From IMG/VR virus record IMGVR_UViG_3300021490_000002, positions 17,255 to 81,254 of that record: a stretch of 64,000 nucleotides of DNA. One strand, 5' to 3'. The translations under genes were made by a program, and so were the position numbers. The notes beneath the pieces were generated by a model, which had not been told where the DNA came from, made no database searches, and saw only the letters and a list, made by a program, of their open reading frames with translations. The DNA comes from a virus. This document shows positions 26,878 through 35,190 of this stretch, one piece after another (position 1 is the first letter of the stretch; every line of letters starts with the position of its first letter).

Positions 26878-28185
26878 ATGCCTGCATTATCAACCGCTTT
26901 TACTGTAGTTAGCATAGCAGCCTCGCTAATTCTTCTAATGGGAGGAAAAAAGAAAGCTAAAAAGGCGAAGAATAAACCCGTAGGAAAGCGTATTTGGTCC
27001 GACCACTTACTTGCTTGTGCTTATTATTCTCCCAGAACTGTATGTCTATACTTTAATGTCATCTTAGTAACTGGTGATAGATTTTTATTTACAGACCCGA
27101 TGCCTATGGCCGAATTCTGGGGACACGAATATGACATAGGGCACGCTATATACGATACAAGTACTAACGCATACACAAATGTGGGCATAGCAGATTGCTT
27201 CACCATAGAATACCCTGGTTCGTCTATGCCTGATAATTTCTTTGATACGCTAGATGAGTTGGAGCGAGCAAATAGAATACCAAAATTTAGTAGAGGTGAC
27301 GGTGCAAACCCACAATATAAAACACATTCGTTAGGAGTCGCCACATTTGCCGTCAATCAGGGATTTATGGGGGTTAATAACGGAGCTATTCCTGGCTACC
27401 AAGCGATACTAACAATAATTCCAGGAACAGTTTACTTACTCATGAAGTATGGGGAACCATTAGGTCTAGGAGACTCCTCATATTGGGTTCGGTTTAGGAA
27501 GTCTAATTATTGCGGAGATGTAGTAGATTTAAACCCTATCGCAATAGTTACAGATATCCTACTAGACTTGTATAGAGTAGAGGATATTGATTGGACGTCA
27601 GCAGCATCTATAGGAGGAAGATTAATCACAACATTTCCATATATGTGGTTTTCTCTTGCTTACAAAAATAACAGATATTCGGATGTTCTGGAAACCATGT
27701 CTAAAATAGCTCGTATAGCCGTGAATCTTTCTAGTGATGGAAAGATTAGGTTTAAACTCCTGTATGACCCTTACGAGGACGTATCTTCTCTTCCAGTAGT
27801 AAGACTTGAACGCATGACGGACGTTACGATAGAAAAGCCATCAACAGATTCGTCAGATGTGATAAACGAATTTAAGGCAAGATACCTTGCTTGTCGTATT
27901 GATGAAGTATATGACGGAACTGGAGATGATGCTTACGAATACTTATATAATAGCGCTGCTGCCCCTCCAGTTGCGAATATGGCTCATGCGATGCTTATAG
28001 GAGCTAGAAAAAGACAATCTTTAAACCTAGATTACTTACATTGGATAGACGATGTAAAGGCCTACCTGGAAGATATGCTTGACATATTCAGTAAACCAAC
28101 AATTAGTGGGTCTATTAAAACTTCCTTCGCCTACAACTACTTAAATGTAGGTGATGGGTTTACCATAGAAGTTCCTCTGGAGTAG
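26878..28185 (+). CDS. Tail-tip protein, J/megatron-like middle part
   Basis: A 435-residue protein. It starts with a hydrophobic helix (AFTVVSIAASLILLMGG) and a Lys-rich stop-transfer segment (KKKAKKAKNKP). A region DIDWTSAASIGGRLITTFP, then YSDVLETMSKIARIAVNLSSDGKIRFKLLYDP at residues ~235-305 resembles the hub domain of tail-tip proteins. It ends with a strand pair YLNVGDGFTIEVP. Together with the preceding P..YG protein and the next gene it probably forms the tail tip. It starts 12 bases after its neighbour with AGAGGAG as Shine-Dalgarno site. Confidence 0.6.
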   Translation: MPALSTAFTVVSIAASLILLMGGKKKAKKAKNKPVGKRIWSDHLLACAYYSPRTVCLYFNVILVTGDRFLFTDPMPMAEFWGHEYDIGHAIYDTSTNAYTNVGIADCFTIEYPGSSMPDNFFDTLDELERANRIPKFSRGDGANPQYKTHSLGVATFAVNQGFMGVNNGAIPGYQAILTIIPGTVYLLMKYGEPLGLGDSSYWVRFRKSNYCGDVVDLNPIAIVTDILLDLYRVEDIDWTSAASIGGRLITTFPYMWFSLAYKNNRYSDVLETMSKIARIAVNLSSDGKIRFKLLYDPYEDVSSLPVVRLERMTDVTIEKPSTDSSDVINEFKARYLACRIDEVYDGTGDDAYEYLYNSAAAPPVANMAHAMLIGARKRQSLNLDYLHWIDDVKAYLEDMLDIFSKPTISGSIKTSFAYNYLNVGDGFTIEVPLE

Positions 28186-28189
28186 AACT

Positions 28190-29560
28190 ATGAGCGAAAA
28201 TTTATTAAAAATTTATGCAACTGTAATAAGTAAAACCATTAACGAGTATCCTAGCGAGACTATTGATATTGAATTTAAAGAGTATAGGGAGATTGCAGAA
28301 CAAGGAGAATTATATATTCCTTCTGTTCCTCCTCTTCCAAGTCCTTTAGCTGAGGATAAACCCCTTCCCTTTTTGGTCGTTAAAACATCTCCCTTAATAA
28401 CAGGCGTTTCCAACGTAATGTTCCCAGCGCATATTACAAGTGGTACATTTAACTCATTTTCAGTCTTTGAAAAGAATGAATATACAAACGACCCTGTTAA
28501 CGCTGAGGCCATCGCATCTTACGGGTCTCCTGAAGCTACATTAATTGGAAAATTGGCGACGCCTGTAGATTTGAGGGAAAGTATCGACACCGTAGAAGTT
28601 ACACTAGAGGGAGTAAGTAGTGAAAACGAAAGACTTCCTGAAGATTATTACAATAGACTGGGGGAATTTTTTGAGGAAGATACCCTAACAAATTGGGTCT
28701 TACTTACAGATATTGACTACCCAGAAATAGGTGAAGACGAGGATTCTACTCCTGTTATCCATGCCTTTGGTATAGGATACTTATTCAGAGTATTTCGCAG
28801 CGTAATTTTATCTCCAGAAGAACCTATTAGAATCCAATTACAAGGTTTTCTTAATGTAGATGTCGGAGCGGACCGTTACTTAAAACTATTGGATATGGGA
28901 AAGTCAGTAGTATTTTTAAATAGTACTTCCACCGCCTCAAGCTACGGCATTACCCTTGCTCCAGTAACTAATGTTTTTTTCTGTGACCTTGCCCTTGTTG
29001 GTGTTGAATCTAATGTGATTGGGATAGCCTATTCTATGTTTTCTACTGAAGGAAAAAAGACCGAAAACGATGGAATTGTACCTGCCGAATATTCGTCGTA
29101 CCCCAAACCGTACATAACAGTGAATAGTGAGTTAAATCCTATTCCTGGAGGGACAGACACTTATTTGATAGTTAGAAGTGTAGATACACTTGACTTGAGG
29201 TTTTTTTATTATTCACCTAGAATGTTAGATAACTCACAAAATCCGTTGGATATAACGCCTTCTAACGGTATTGAACCGACCACTTCAATTAATGAAGTTG
29301 CATTACATGGTGTAACTGAAAATGTTAACGTGATTTTTAAGTTTACTGCTGTCGCTCCAGATGGAACTCCTACGGGAGAAGTATATACTAAAGTATTCCA
29401 GATACAAACTATAGGGTATAGGATATCTATAGGTGAAATTATAGGGGCATTAGGAGGGGCTCCTAGATTCGACATTACGGCATATCCTGACCTTACAGGA
29501 AATTTATACTACACAACGTCAGAAAGTAATAAAGTGCATGTGGAGGTATCCGATGTATAA
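28190..29560 (+). CDS. Tail-tip/baseplate protein (456 aa)
   Basis: It begins 4 bases after the J-like protein; the hydrophilic product has no membrane segment. It is Pro-, Glu- and Ser-rich in the first half and becomes beta-rich with a fibronectin-like look near the end (HGVTENVNVIFKFTAVAPDG, then YTKVFQIQTIGYRISI). Such domains are common at the distal end of tail-tip proteins. It ends in an ATGTATAA overlap with the next gene. The assignment rests on context. Confidence 0.6.
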   Translation: MSENLLKIYATVISKTINEYPSETIDIEFKEYREIAEQGELYIPSVPPLPSPLAEDKPLPFLVVKTSPLITGVSNVMFPAHITSGTFNSFSVFEKNEYTNDPVNAEAIASYGSPEATLIGKLATPVDLRESIDTVEVTLEGVSSENERLPEDYYNRLGEFFEEDTLTNWVLLTDIDYPEIGEDEDSTPVIHAFGIGYLFRVFRSVILSPEEPIRIQLQGFLNVDVGADRYLKLLDMGKSVVFLNSTSTASSYGITLAPVTNVFFCDLALVGVESNVIGIAYSMFSTEGKKTENDGIVPAEYSSYPKPYITVNSELNPIPGGTDTYLIVRSVDTLDLRFFYYSPRMLDNSQNPLDITPSNGIEPTTSINEVALHGVTENVNVIFKFTAVAPDGTPTGEVYTKVFQIQTIGYRISIGEIIGALGGAPRFDITAYPDLTGNLYYTTSESNKVHVEVSDV

Positions 29561-29900
29561 ATTTGCACTGGAAGACAAACCAGTTTTAAATAAAGACTTG
29601 ATGTTTGTCAGATTAGTCAAAGTAGATAATTTTTTAGAGATTGAACGCTTATACCAGGATAAAGTAATTTCCACAATTTTTCCTCCTTTATTTAATAACT
29701 ATATTTTAGTGTTCGCAGAAAACGATAACTCAAAACTAAACGGAATTGTGTTGTGGCTGGAGGGAAACGCAGGAAAAGCAAAGTTAGTAAAGCCAAGTAG
29801 TTTACCTGAAGAGCAACTACGTCTCTTGGCAAAAAATGCGTTGGGGTTGGCTTATAACACACCATATACATCTATAGACCTAAATCCATTAGAGAGGTAG
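29553..29900 (+). CDS. Small hypothetical protein (115 aa)
   Basis: The start at ATG 29553 is preferred over ATG 29538 because GGAGGT lies 5-6 bases before it and it overlaps the upstream stop in ATGTATAA. It is a mixed alpha/beta protein with strands such as YILVFAENDNSK and GIVLWLEGNAGKAKLV and a helical end. No family is recognised. It sits between the tail tip and a run of paralogous appendage proteins. Confidence 0.55.
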   Translation: MYKFALEDKPVLNKDLMFVRLVKVDNFLEIERLYQDKVISTIFPPLFNNYILVFAENDNSKLNGIVLWLEGNAGKAKLVKPSSLPEEQLRLLAKNALGLAYNTPYTSIDLNPLER

Positions 29901-29903
29901 ATA

Positions 29904-30728
29904 ATGCTGAAAAAGATAGAATACGATACTGTTGGTTGGAATATGTTAATTCATTTAAATATGATGAATTATGTGTATAAGTACGGGTCAAATTTTTTTG
30001 CGACTGATAAGGTTATGGGAAATGTTGATGAAAAACGTGTGGTAACTATAAATTCAGCAGGATTTCTAGCTTTATGTGAGCCTGACCAATATCCTGTTGG
30101 TGTGTGTACCTTATTGGAAGATGGATTAGCTTATGTTCAAATATTGGGAGAAGCTACGGTTGCTACTTCGACTGGAATAGATACAACTTTAATAGGAAAA
30201 TACGCCTATGTAGATGACACAGGATATGTAAATGTATCTCAGTCTATGTCAGACCTATACCCACCATATCGTATTATAGGAGTATGTACAGAAGTTATTA
30301 ACGCAAGTACAATTAAGGTAGTATTAGAGGGACGAGCAAACCACCCCGCTTTGTTCCCAGAATATGTAACTCCAGCTACTTTATTTTACGAAGGGTCGTC
30401 TGACTCTCCTTTATATGTAGTAAAACTTACTGGTGAAGTTGACTTAGCGACGGGAAACGTAAACGTCGGAGACTATTTATATGAAGGAACTGAAGGAGTA
30501 AGCTCTACGGAAATCGTAGGTAATCGTCTATCTATTGAATTTATACCTACATTTAGTTTTACTCCAGTATATTTGGCGTCACATTATCATTCAACACCAT
30601 CAAGCATTAGTGTAAATTGCTCATCAACTGTTGCTGACATTTTCTTGTTTGATTTGAACGGTAATCCTTTAGACTGGTTAAGTGGAAGTGAAAATCCTAA
30701 AATATTTTTTCTAGCACACGGGGAGTAA
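29904..30728 (+). CDS. Appendage/decoration protein, copy 1 of 3
   Basis: A 274-residue protein. The central domain (YPVGVCTLLEDGLAYVQILGEA, then GKYAYVDDTGYVNV and RIIGVCTEVINASTIKVVLEG) is a repeating beta-barrel module found in phage fibre and decoration proteins. A second module (GDYLYEGTEGVSSTE) and a short final strand (NPKIFFLAHG) follow. The layout and the C-terminal ending recur in the next two genes, so the three are probably paralogues forming a tail or head appendage. Confidence 0.6.
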   Translation: MLKKIEYDTVGWNMLIHLNMMNYVYKYGSNFFATDKVMGNVDEKRVVTINSAGFLALCEPDQYPVGVCTLLEDGLAYVQILGEATVATSTGIDTTLIGKYAYVDDTGYVNVSQSMSDLYPPYRIIGVCTEVINASTIKVVLEGRANHPALFPEYVTPATLFYEGSSDSPLYVVKLTGEVDLATGNVNVGDYLYEGTEGVSSTEIVGNRLSIEFIPTFSFTPVYLASHYHSTPSSISVNCSSTVADIFLFDLNGNPLDWLSGSENPKIFFLAHGE

Positions 30729-30732
30729 TGCA

Positions 30733-31626
30733 ATGTCCGCATATTTAATGTTTCACCCATCAACTTTACATTGGATAGATTCGGGAAATAAATTTTTCAT
30801 AAACTTATTGAATGACAACTTTTTACTAATGTCAAAATATTTAACCCCCTACTGCATCTTTATTCCTAGTGTGGGGTCGGCACCTATAAAAATGCACGAG
30901 ATAGCATATGCGGTTTTCTTTGAAAATATGACAAGACTGGCCTGTAGTAATGTGGATAATGGTTGTGGGATAGCAGGTGTTGTTGTAGGAAGAGATGAAG
31001 AGAGGAGACACCTATTGTTAAAGATGGGGGGAGTAGCCTATGTAAGATACGTTGGAGAGGTCTCTCCAGGAGACTTGCTCGGCGTGGCTGGAACCAAAGC
31101 TATAAAAATCACAAGCCCTGTAGATAAACGCTATGTAGTCGGAACCTGTATTAAGGTTTTATCAAACTACAATTTGGCACTAGTAAGATTAAGAAATTTT
31201 GCTACACATACAGACTTAGTTAATGTGGATAGCTTCCTACTTCCACCCCAGCTATTCGCTGGAGCAAGCTCTGGAAGTAGAACTGCAGTCTTCTTTGTGT
31301 ATGCAAAATATACGGCTGCAGATAATTCCGTTCACATAATTTCCACAACAGAAAAACAATTTACTGCTGACGGAAATGTAAGTGGTTTCACCAAACATCC
31401 TCTCCATCCAGATATTCTTCTTTCTGATATAAACGGCGATGAAATTGTATTATACTTAAAAACTTCCTTACATAAATCCTTCACAACCTTGCGTATGGAA
31501 TCTACTCCACCCAGGTACAACATTAAGCAAATAGACGACACCGTGATTCTTACACCAAAACCTGGAGCTAGTATAGCAGATTTAGATGATAAACCATTTA
31601 CTATAACTATATGGGGGGTCTGCTGA
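30733..31626 (+). CDS. Appendage/decoration protein, copy 2 of 3
   Basis: A 297-residue protein with the same architecture as its upstream neighbour: GVVVGRDEERRHLLLKMGGVAYVRYVGEV, then VSPGDLLGVAGTKAIKI and YVVGTCIKVLSNYNLALVRL, ending with DILLSDINGDEIVLYL and FTITIWGVC. It starts 4 bases after the upstream stop and ends in a TGATG overlap with the next gene. A structural role at the virion surface is inferred. Confidence 0.6.
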   Translation: MSAYLMFHPSTLHWIDSGNKFFINLLNDNFLLMSKYLTPYCIFIPSVGSAPIKMHEIAYAVFFENMTRLACSNVDNGCGIAGVVVGRDEERRHLLLKMGGVAYVRYVGEVSPGDLLGVAGTKAIKITSPVDKRYVVGTCIKVLSNYNLALVRLRNFATHTDLVNVDSFLLPPQLFAGASSGSRTAVFFVYAKYTAADNSVHIISTTEKQFTADGNVSGFTKHPLHPDILLSDINGDEIVLYLKTSLHKSFTTLRMESTPPRYNIKQIDDTVILTPKPGASIADLDDKPFTITIWGVC

Positions 31627-32453
31627 TGACTTTATCTATGGAAAAGGAAAATGGCTTATGGCTTCCAACAGTTGATATATCTCTAACATATAATGTTGGC
31701 GAAAACATTGACTTAATTGCTTTCTTTCCAGAAGTGGATGATAATTTTGGCCATTTAAATACCATGAGCGGATTTGCAACCACAACATTGGGATTCATTC
31801 CAGATTATAGTATTCATAAAGGAATTAGATTAACGTCATATGGGAACGAATTACACGATTCTAACAGTGACTTTCCTTGCTTTTATATAGGTTGTACCTG
31901 GAATTTCGACTTTACAGAAAGTAAACTTGTTCCTCCAGTAGTTCCTTTCGTTGGAAGGCTTGACATTCCTCTAAACCAGACATTTGATGATGGGAGGCTT
32001 GTCTATTATGTTGATGGTAACTTCACGGAGGAATCTGACGGAACTGAAGTAGCGGGATTGGTTTCCAAGGACCAACCTTTTGTATTCCCACTATCTTGTT
32101 TTATCTCTCTATTTGGGACCGCAGCTACCTCAAAACAGTTGTTTAGAGATAATGAACCTAGGCAGGTTATTTTCCTGCATTACGATAGTGAAAGCGGAAC
32201 TGGAGGAGGTGTAGCTAACATAAGATATGACGCTATAGAAAATCGTCATGTGCTGGATATAAGTACTGACAAGGCCTTGTTTAAACCTCCAATAGTTTTT
32301 GCTCAAGTTACTGGTGGGGATTTAGGAACTGTTATGGTCCAAGAAACAACAGTAGATTCTATCTATTTGAAAATTTATAAAACAGATGGTACTATAGATA
32401 CCAACGATAATCCTCAAACCTTTACCTTATTCGGAGTAGGAAGCTATGTATAA
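31626..32453 (+). CDS. Appendage/decoration protein, copy 3 of 3
   Basis: The start is placed at ATG 31626, which overlaps the upstream TGA and follows GGGGGT at a good distance; an ATG at 31611 is less likely. The 275-residue product ends, like its two neighbours, with an AVDSIYLKIYKTDGT..-type segment and QTFTLFGVG. The N-terminal part differs more (DISLTYNVGENIDLIAFFPEV). It is best viewed as a more diverged member of the same appendage family. Confidence 0.55.
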   Translation: MTLSMEKENGLWLPTVDISLTYNVGENIDLIAFFPEVDDNFGHLNTMSGFATTTLGFIPDYSIHKGIRLTSYGNELHDSNSDFPCFYIGCTWNFDFTESKLVPPVVPFVGRLDIPLNQTFDDGRLVYYVDGNFTEESDGTEVAGLVSKDQPFVFPLSCFISLFGTAATSKQLFRDNEPRQVIFLHYDSESGTGGGVANIRYDAIENRHVLDISTDKALFKPPIVFAQVTGGDLGTVMVQETTVDSIYLKIYKTDGTIDTNDNPQTFTLFGVGSYV

Positions 32454-33183
32454 TATTTTAGCCTCAGAACAAAGTGAATACCAACATATAATGGTAATTG
32501 AATTTTCTGGAGAAAAAAGATTATATTTAGATAACATTTTTCAGACATCCTTGCCCAACGACGACTACTACGAAATCTTACTGGATGGCGCCGAGCCTTC
32601 TGATGATATTTTAATTCTTGGAGGAGGTGACCTTACTTCTGTCCCAGTACTTCGTAGAAAAGGAATACAGAATTATAAGATTGTTGAAATTGACGAAATG
32701 GTGATAAATGTGTGTAAAATTTTTTGTCCAGTAAGAGAGGAGCGGTATAAAGATAAAATTGTAATTGGGGATGCATTTGAATACATACAAAGGGATGAAT
32801 CGTATGATGTGATTGCTATTGATTTATTGGGTTTTGCAGATTTAAATAAGTTATCTGATTTGTTGACATTAGAAGAATTTTTACGGAAAATTATTGACAG
32901 AACAAAAAAGTATTTTTCGGGTTTTATCGGATGTGGTATAAATGGATTAACTGCAGGAATTATACTGCGTGATTGGATAAGTAAGATAAACAAAGTGAAG
33001 AAGTTTTTTCTTATGTGTGATGAAGCTGGACAGATATTTTTTACTGCACACATAAACCCGAATATAAAGATGAGTCCAGCTACATTAGCAAAAACAATCT
33101 TTTACCCAACTTGGATTAATATTCCAAAGGTGCTGACAAATAAAAGTTTAACCGATAAAATGGCCTACTGCTCGGCTATTTAA
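32446..33183 (+). CDS. Spermidine-synthase-like methyltransferase-fold protein
   Basis: A 245-residue protein with the order of a polyamine aminopropyltransferase. A short N-terminal beta part (YQHIMVIEFSGEKRLYLDNIFQTS) is followed by LILGGGD (residues ~57-62), the ribose-binding KIVEIDEMVINVC (Glu81, Asp83), VIGDAFEYI (Asp109) and YDVIAIDLLGFAD. In true spermidine synthases the last motif is DS.DP, whose second Asp is catalytic; here that position is Gly. The YHE motif is reduced to YYEI. Binding of decarboxylated AdoMet or AdoMet is likely, but classical activity is doubtful. It overlaps the upstream gene by 8 bases. Confidence 0.7.
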   Translation: MYNILASEQSEYQHIMVIEFSGEKRLYLDNIFQTSLPNDDYYEILLDGAEPSDDILILGGGDLTSVPVLRRKGIQNYKIVEIDEMVINVCKIFCPVREERYKDKIVIGDAFEYIQRDESYDVIAIDLLGFADLNKLSDLLTLEEFLRKIIDRTKKYFSGFIGCGINGLTAGIILRDWISKINKVKKFFLMCDEAGQIFFTAHINPNIKMSPATLAKTIFYPTWINIPKVLTNKSLTDKMAYCSAI

Positions 33184-33200
33184 TATAGAAGGGGTTGGAG

Positions 33201-33608
33201 ATGAGTGATAGTTACAACTTAGTTGACCCAACAGTTCCAGATATATCTGCTGAGGATGTATCTTCCGAAAAGCCAGACGGTGTTTTAGATTTTTGCGTCC
33301 GTAACATTTCTTATGTAATCGGCAAGAATAGACAACTCATAGAAGAAGCTGAAGTTGGTTTTGATTCTTACATAGGTAAAAAACCTCATGTCGCTGCTCA
33401 ATTTCAAAACAATATGTTAAAGGCCCTTCAACTAGAAGCTGATTTAGTAAAGCTACTTCTAACTATCCGAGAATATACAAGAAAAGAAACCAAAGAATCT
33501 GGAGAGGATAGTAAGTATGTAGATAATAGAAAAATTGTAATAAATTTAGATAGTAATTCCAGGAGGATGTTGGCTGATGTTATCAGCGGAAAATTCTCTC
33601 ATAAGTAA
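33201..33608 (+). CDS. Candidate terminase small subunit
   Basis: A 135-residue, helical, mostly acidic protein directly upstream of the large terminase and overlapping it by 32 bases. ATG 33201 is chosen; AAGGGG lies about 7 bases before it, and a TTG six bases upstream is less likely. A helical centre (HVAAQFQNNMLKALQLEADLVKLLLTIREYTRKE) and a C-terminal strand (NRKIVINLDSNS) fit a small terminase, but no helix-turn-helix is evident. The call rests on position. Confidence 0.5.
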   Translation: MSDSYNLVDPTVPDISAEDVSSEKPDGVLDFCVRNISYVIGKNRQLIEEAEVGFDSYIGKKPHVAAQFQNNMLKALQLEADLVKLLLTIREYTRKETKESGEDSKYVDNRKIVINLDSNSRRMLADVISGKFSHK

Positions 33609-35190
33609 AGATGGGAAAATACAGGAAGAAATTCCTCGTGAAATTCTAGCCGAAGTGTGTGCTTTCCATTACGATGCGTTTATGTATTCTGTTCTTCCAG
33701 ACTTATTTTATACAAAGTCTTTTAGCCCATTCCATCGCTATCTACTAAAACTAATAGAAGATAATCAAAAAACGAGAAGGAGACGTGTTGTTGCAGGTCC
33801 CAGGGGATGGGGTAAATCCACTACTATTTCCGAAGGTGGTCCACTGTGGATTGTATGCAGAAATGATTATTTACCACCAAAGAAGCGTTATAAATATATT
33901 TTGCTAGTTTCTGACACGCAACCCCAAGCAGAAAAGAGATTGACAACCATAAAGGAATATTTGGAGTCCGATATAATTGCCTATTTATTTCCACACGCCC
34001 ACGGTCCTGGAAAAAAATGGAAAAGCTCAGAAATAATAACTAAAAACGATATCTTGATTGGAACTGCTGGTTTGAAATCTTCCATACGTGGAACTAAATA
34101 TAAAAATAGGAGGCCAGACCTTATTATAGTAGATGACCCTGACAACTTAGAATCTGTTACCTCTCCATCACTATCAGCAACTGTTGAAGAAGTGTTTACA
34201 AGAGACCTTGTAAAAGCAGGAAGTGAAGATGCAGACATTTTAGTAGTCGGAACTGTCCTTGCTAAAACTGCCTTAGTATATAAATTACTTTATAGTGAGG
34301 ACTACGCTGCCTGGGAAGGAAAGATTTTCAAAGCCCTTGTTTCTTTCCCAGAACGAATGGACTTATGGGATGAATTTGGAGAGATATTAAAAGACAGGGA
34401 GAATAAGTTTAGGAAAAAAGATGCTCTAAAATTTTATTTCGCACATAAGGAGGAGATGCTCAAAGGAGCTAAGTCATTATGGGAGGAAGTCTATCCAGTC
34501 AGAAAGCTAATGGAAGAATACTACTTAGAAGGCAGAAGAGCCTTTATGCTTGAAAAACAGAATGAGATAATTGAAGATGAGGAAGGAGTATTTAGACCAG
34601 AAAAATACAAGTATTACGAAGACGAAGAATTGGAAAAAATATATGCTTACCATCCTCTCATATATGTTTATGTTGACCCAACTGGAGGGAAACAGAAAAG
34701 CAGAGGAATTGGAAGAAGGAAAGGCGATTCCGACTTGTTTAGTTTATGTGCTTTAGCGAAACTGGATAATAATTTGATTTATTTTATTGACAATAAGGTA
34801 GGTCAATTAAGACAAAGCGAGCAGTATTTTCTAATATACAAGTTTATAAAAGAGTATGAGGAAAAAGGGTTAAGAATTTTTAAGTTGCTTGTAGAAGATA
34901 GAGGGGATAATTATTATGTCAACGGCCTAAAGGAATTTCTAACGAGACGTGGTTTACGCAGGCCTGTCCCACAAGTTGTTACCCATAGAGTGAATAAGGT
35001 TGAGAGGATATCAATGTTAGAGCCATACCTTGACAATTGGACTCTTATTCTTCCAGCTAACAGAAGGCGTTTTAAAGAATTTTACACTGAATTGGAAACA
35101 TATCCCTATTGTGATTTTGATGATGTTCTGGATAGTTTGTCTGGATGCTTCTTTGCAGCATATAAAACCTTTAGACTGAGGTATGCCTGA
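33577..35190 (+). CDS. Terminase large subunit (TerL)
   Basis: The 537-residue DNA-packaging motor. The ATPase part has Walker A GPRGWGKS (residues 74-81) and Walker B LIIVDDPD (about 182-189), with the coupling strand DADILVVGTV after it. The C-terminal RNase H-like nuclease starts at YVYVDPTGG (Asp367) and has LLVEDRGDNYY and a final Asp in CDFDDVLDSLSG. The start at ATG 33577 follows AGGAGG by 10 bases inside the upstream gene. The stop overlaps the next start (TGATG). The portal gene is far away on the other strand, which is unusual. Length and motifs suggest an intact enzyme. Confidence 0.93.
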   Translation: MLSAENSLISKDGKIQEEIPREILAEVCAFHYDAFMYSVLPDLFYTKSFSPFHRYLLKLIEDNQKTRRRRVVAGPRGWGKSTTISEGGPLWIVCRNDYLPPKKRYKYILLVSDTQPQAEKRLTTIKEYLESDIIAYLFPHAHGPGKKWKSSEIITKNDILIGTAGLKSSIRGTKYKNRRPDLIIVDDPDNLESVTSPSLSATVEEVFTRDLVKAGSEDADILVVGTVLAKTALVYKLLYSEDYAAWEGKIFKALVSFPERMDLWDEFGEILKDRENKFRKKDALKFYFAHKEEMLKGAKSLWEEVYPVRKLMEEYYLEGRRAFMLEKQNEIIEDEEGVFRPEKYKYYEDEELEKIYAYHPLIYVYVDPTGGKQKSRGIGRRKGDSDLFSLCALAKLDNNLIYFIDNKVGQLRQSEQYFLIYKFIKEYEEKGLRIFKLLVEDRGDNYYVNGLKEFLTRRGLRRPVPQVVTHRVNKVERISMLEPYLDNWTLILPANRRRFKEFYTELETYPYCDFDDVLDSLSGCFFAAYKTFRLRYA

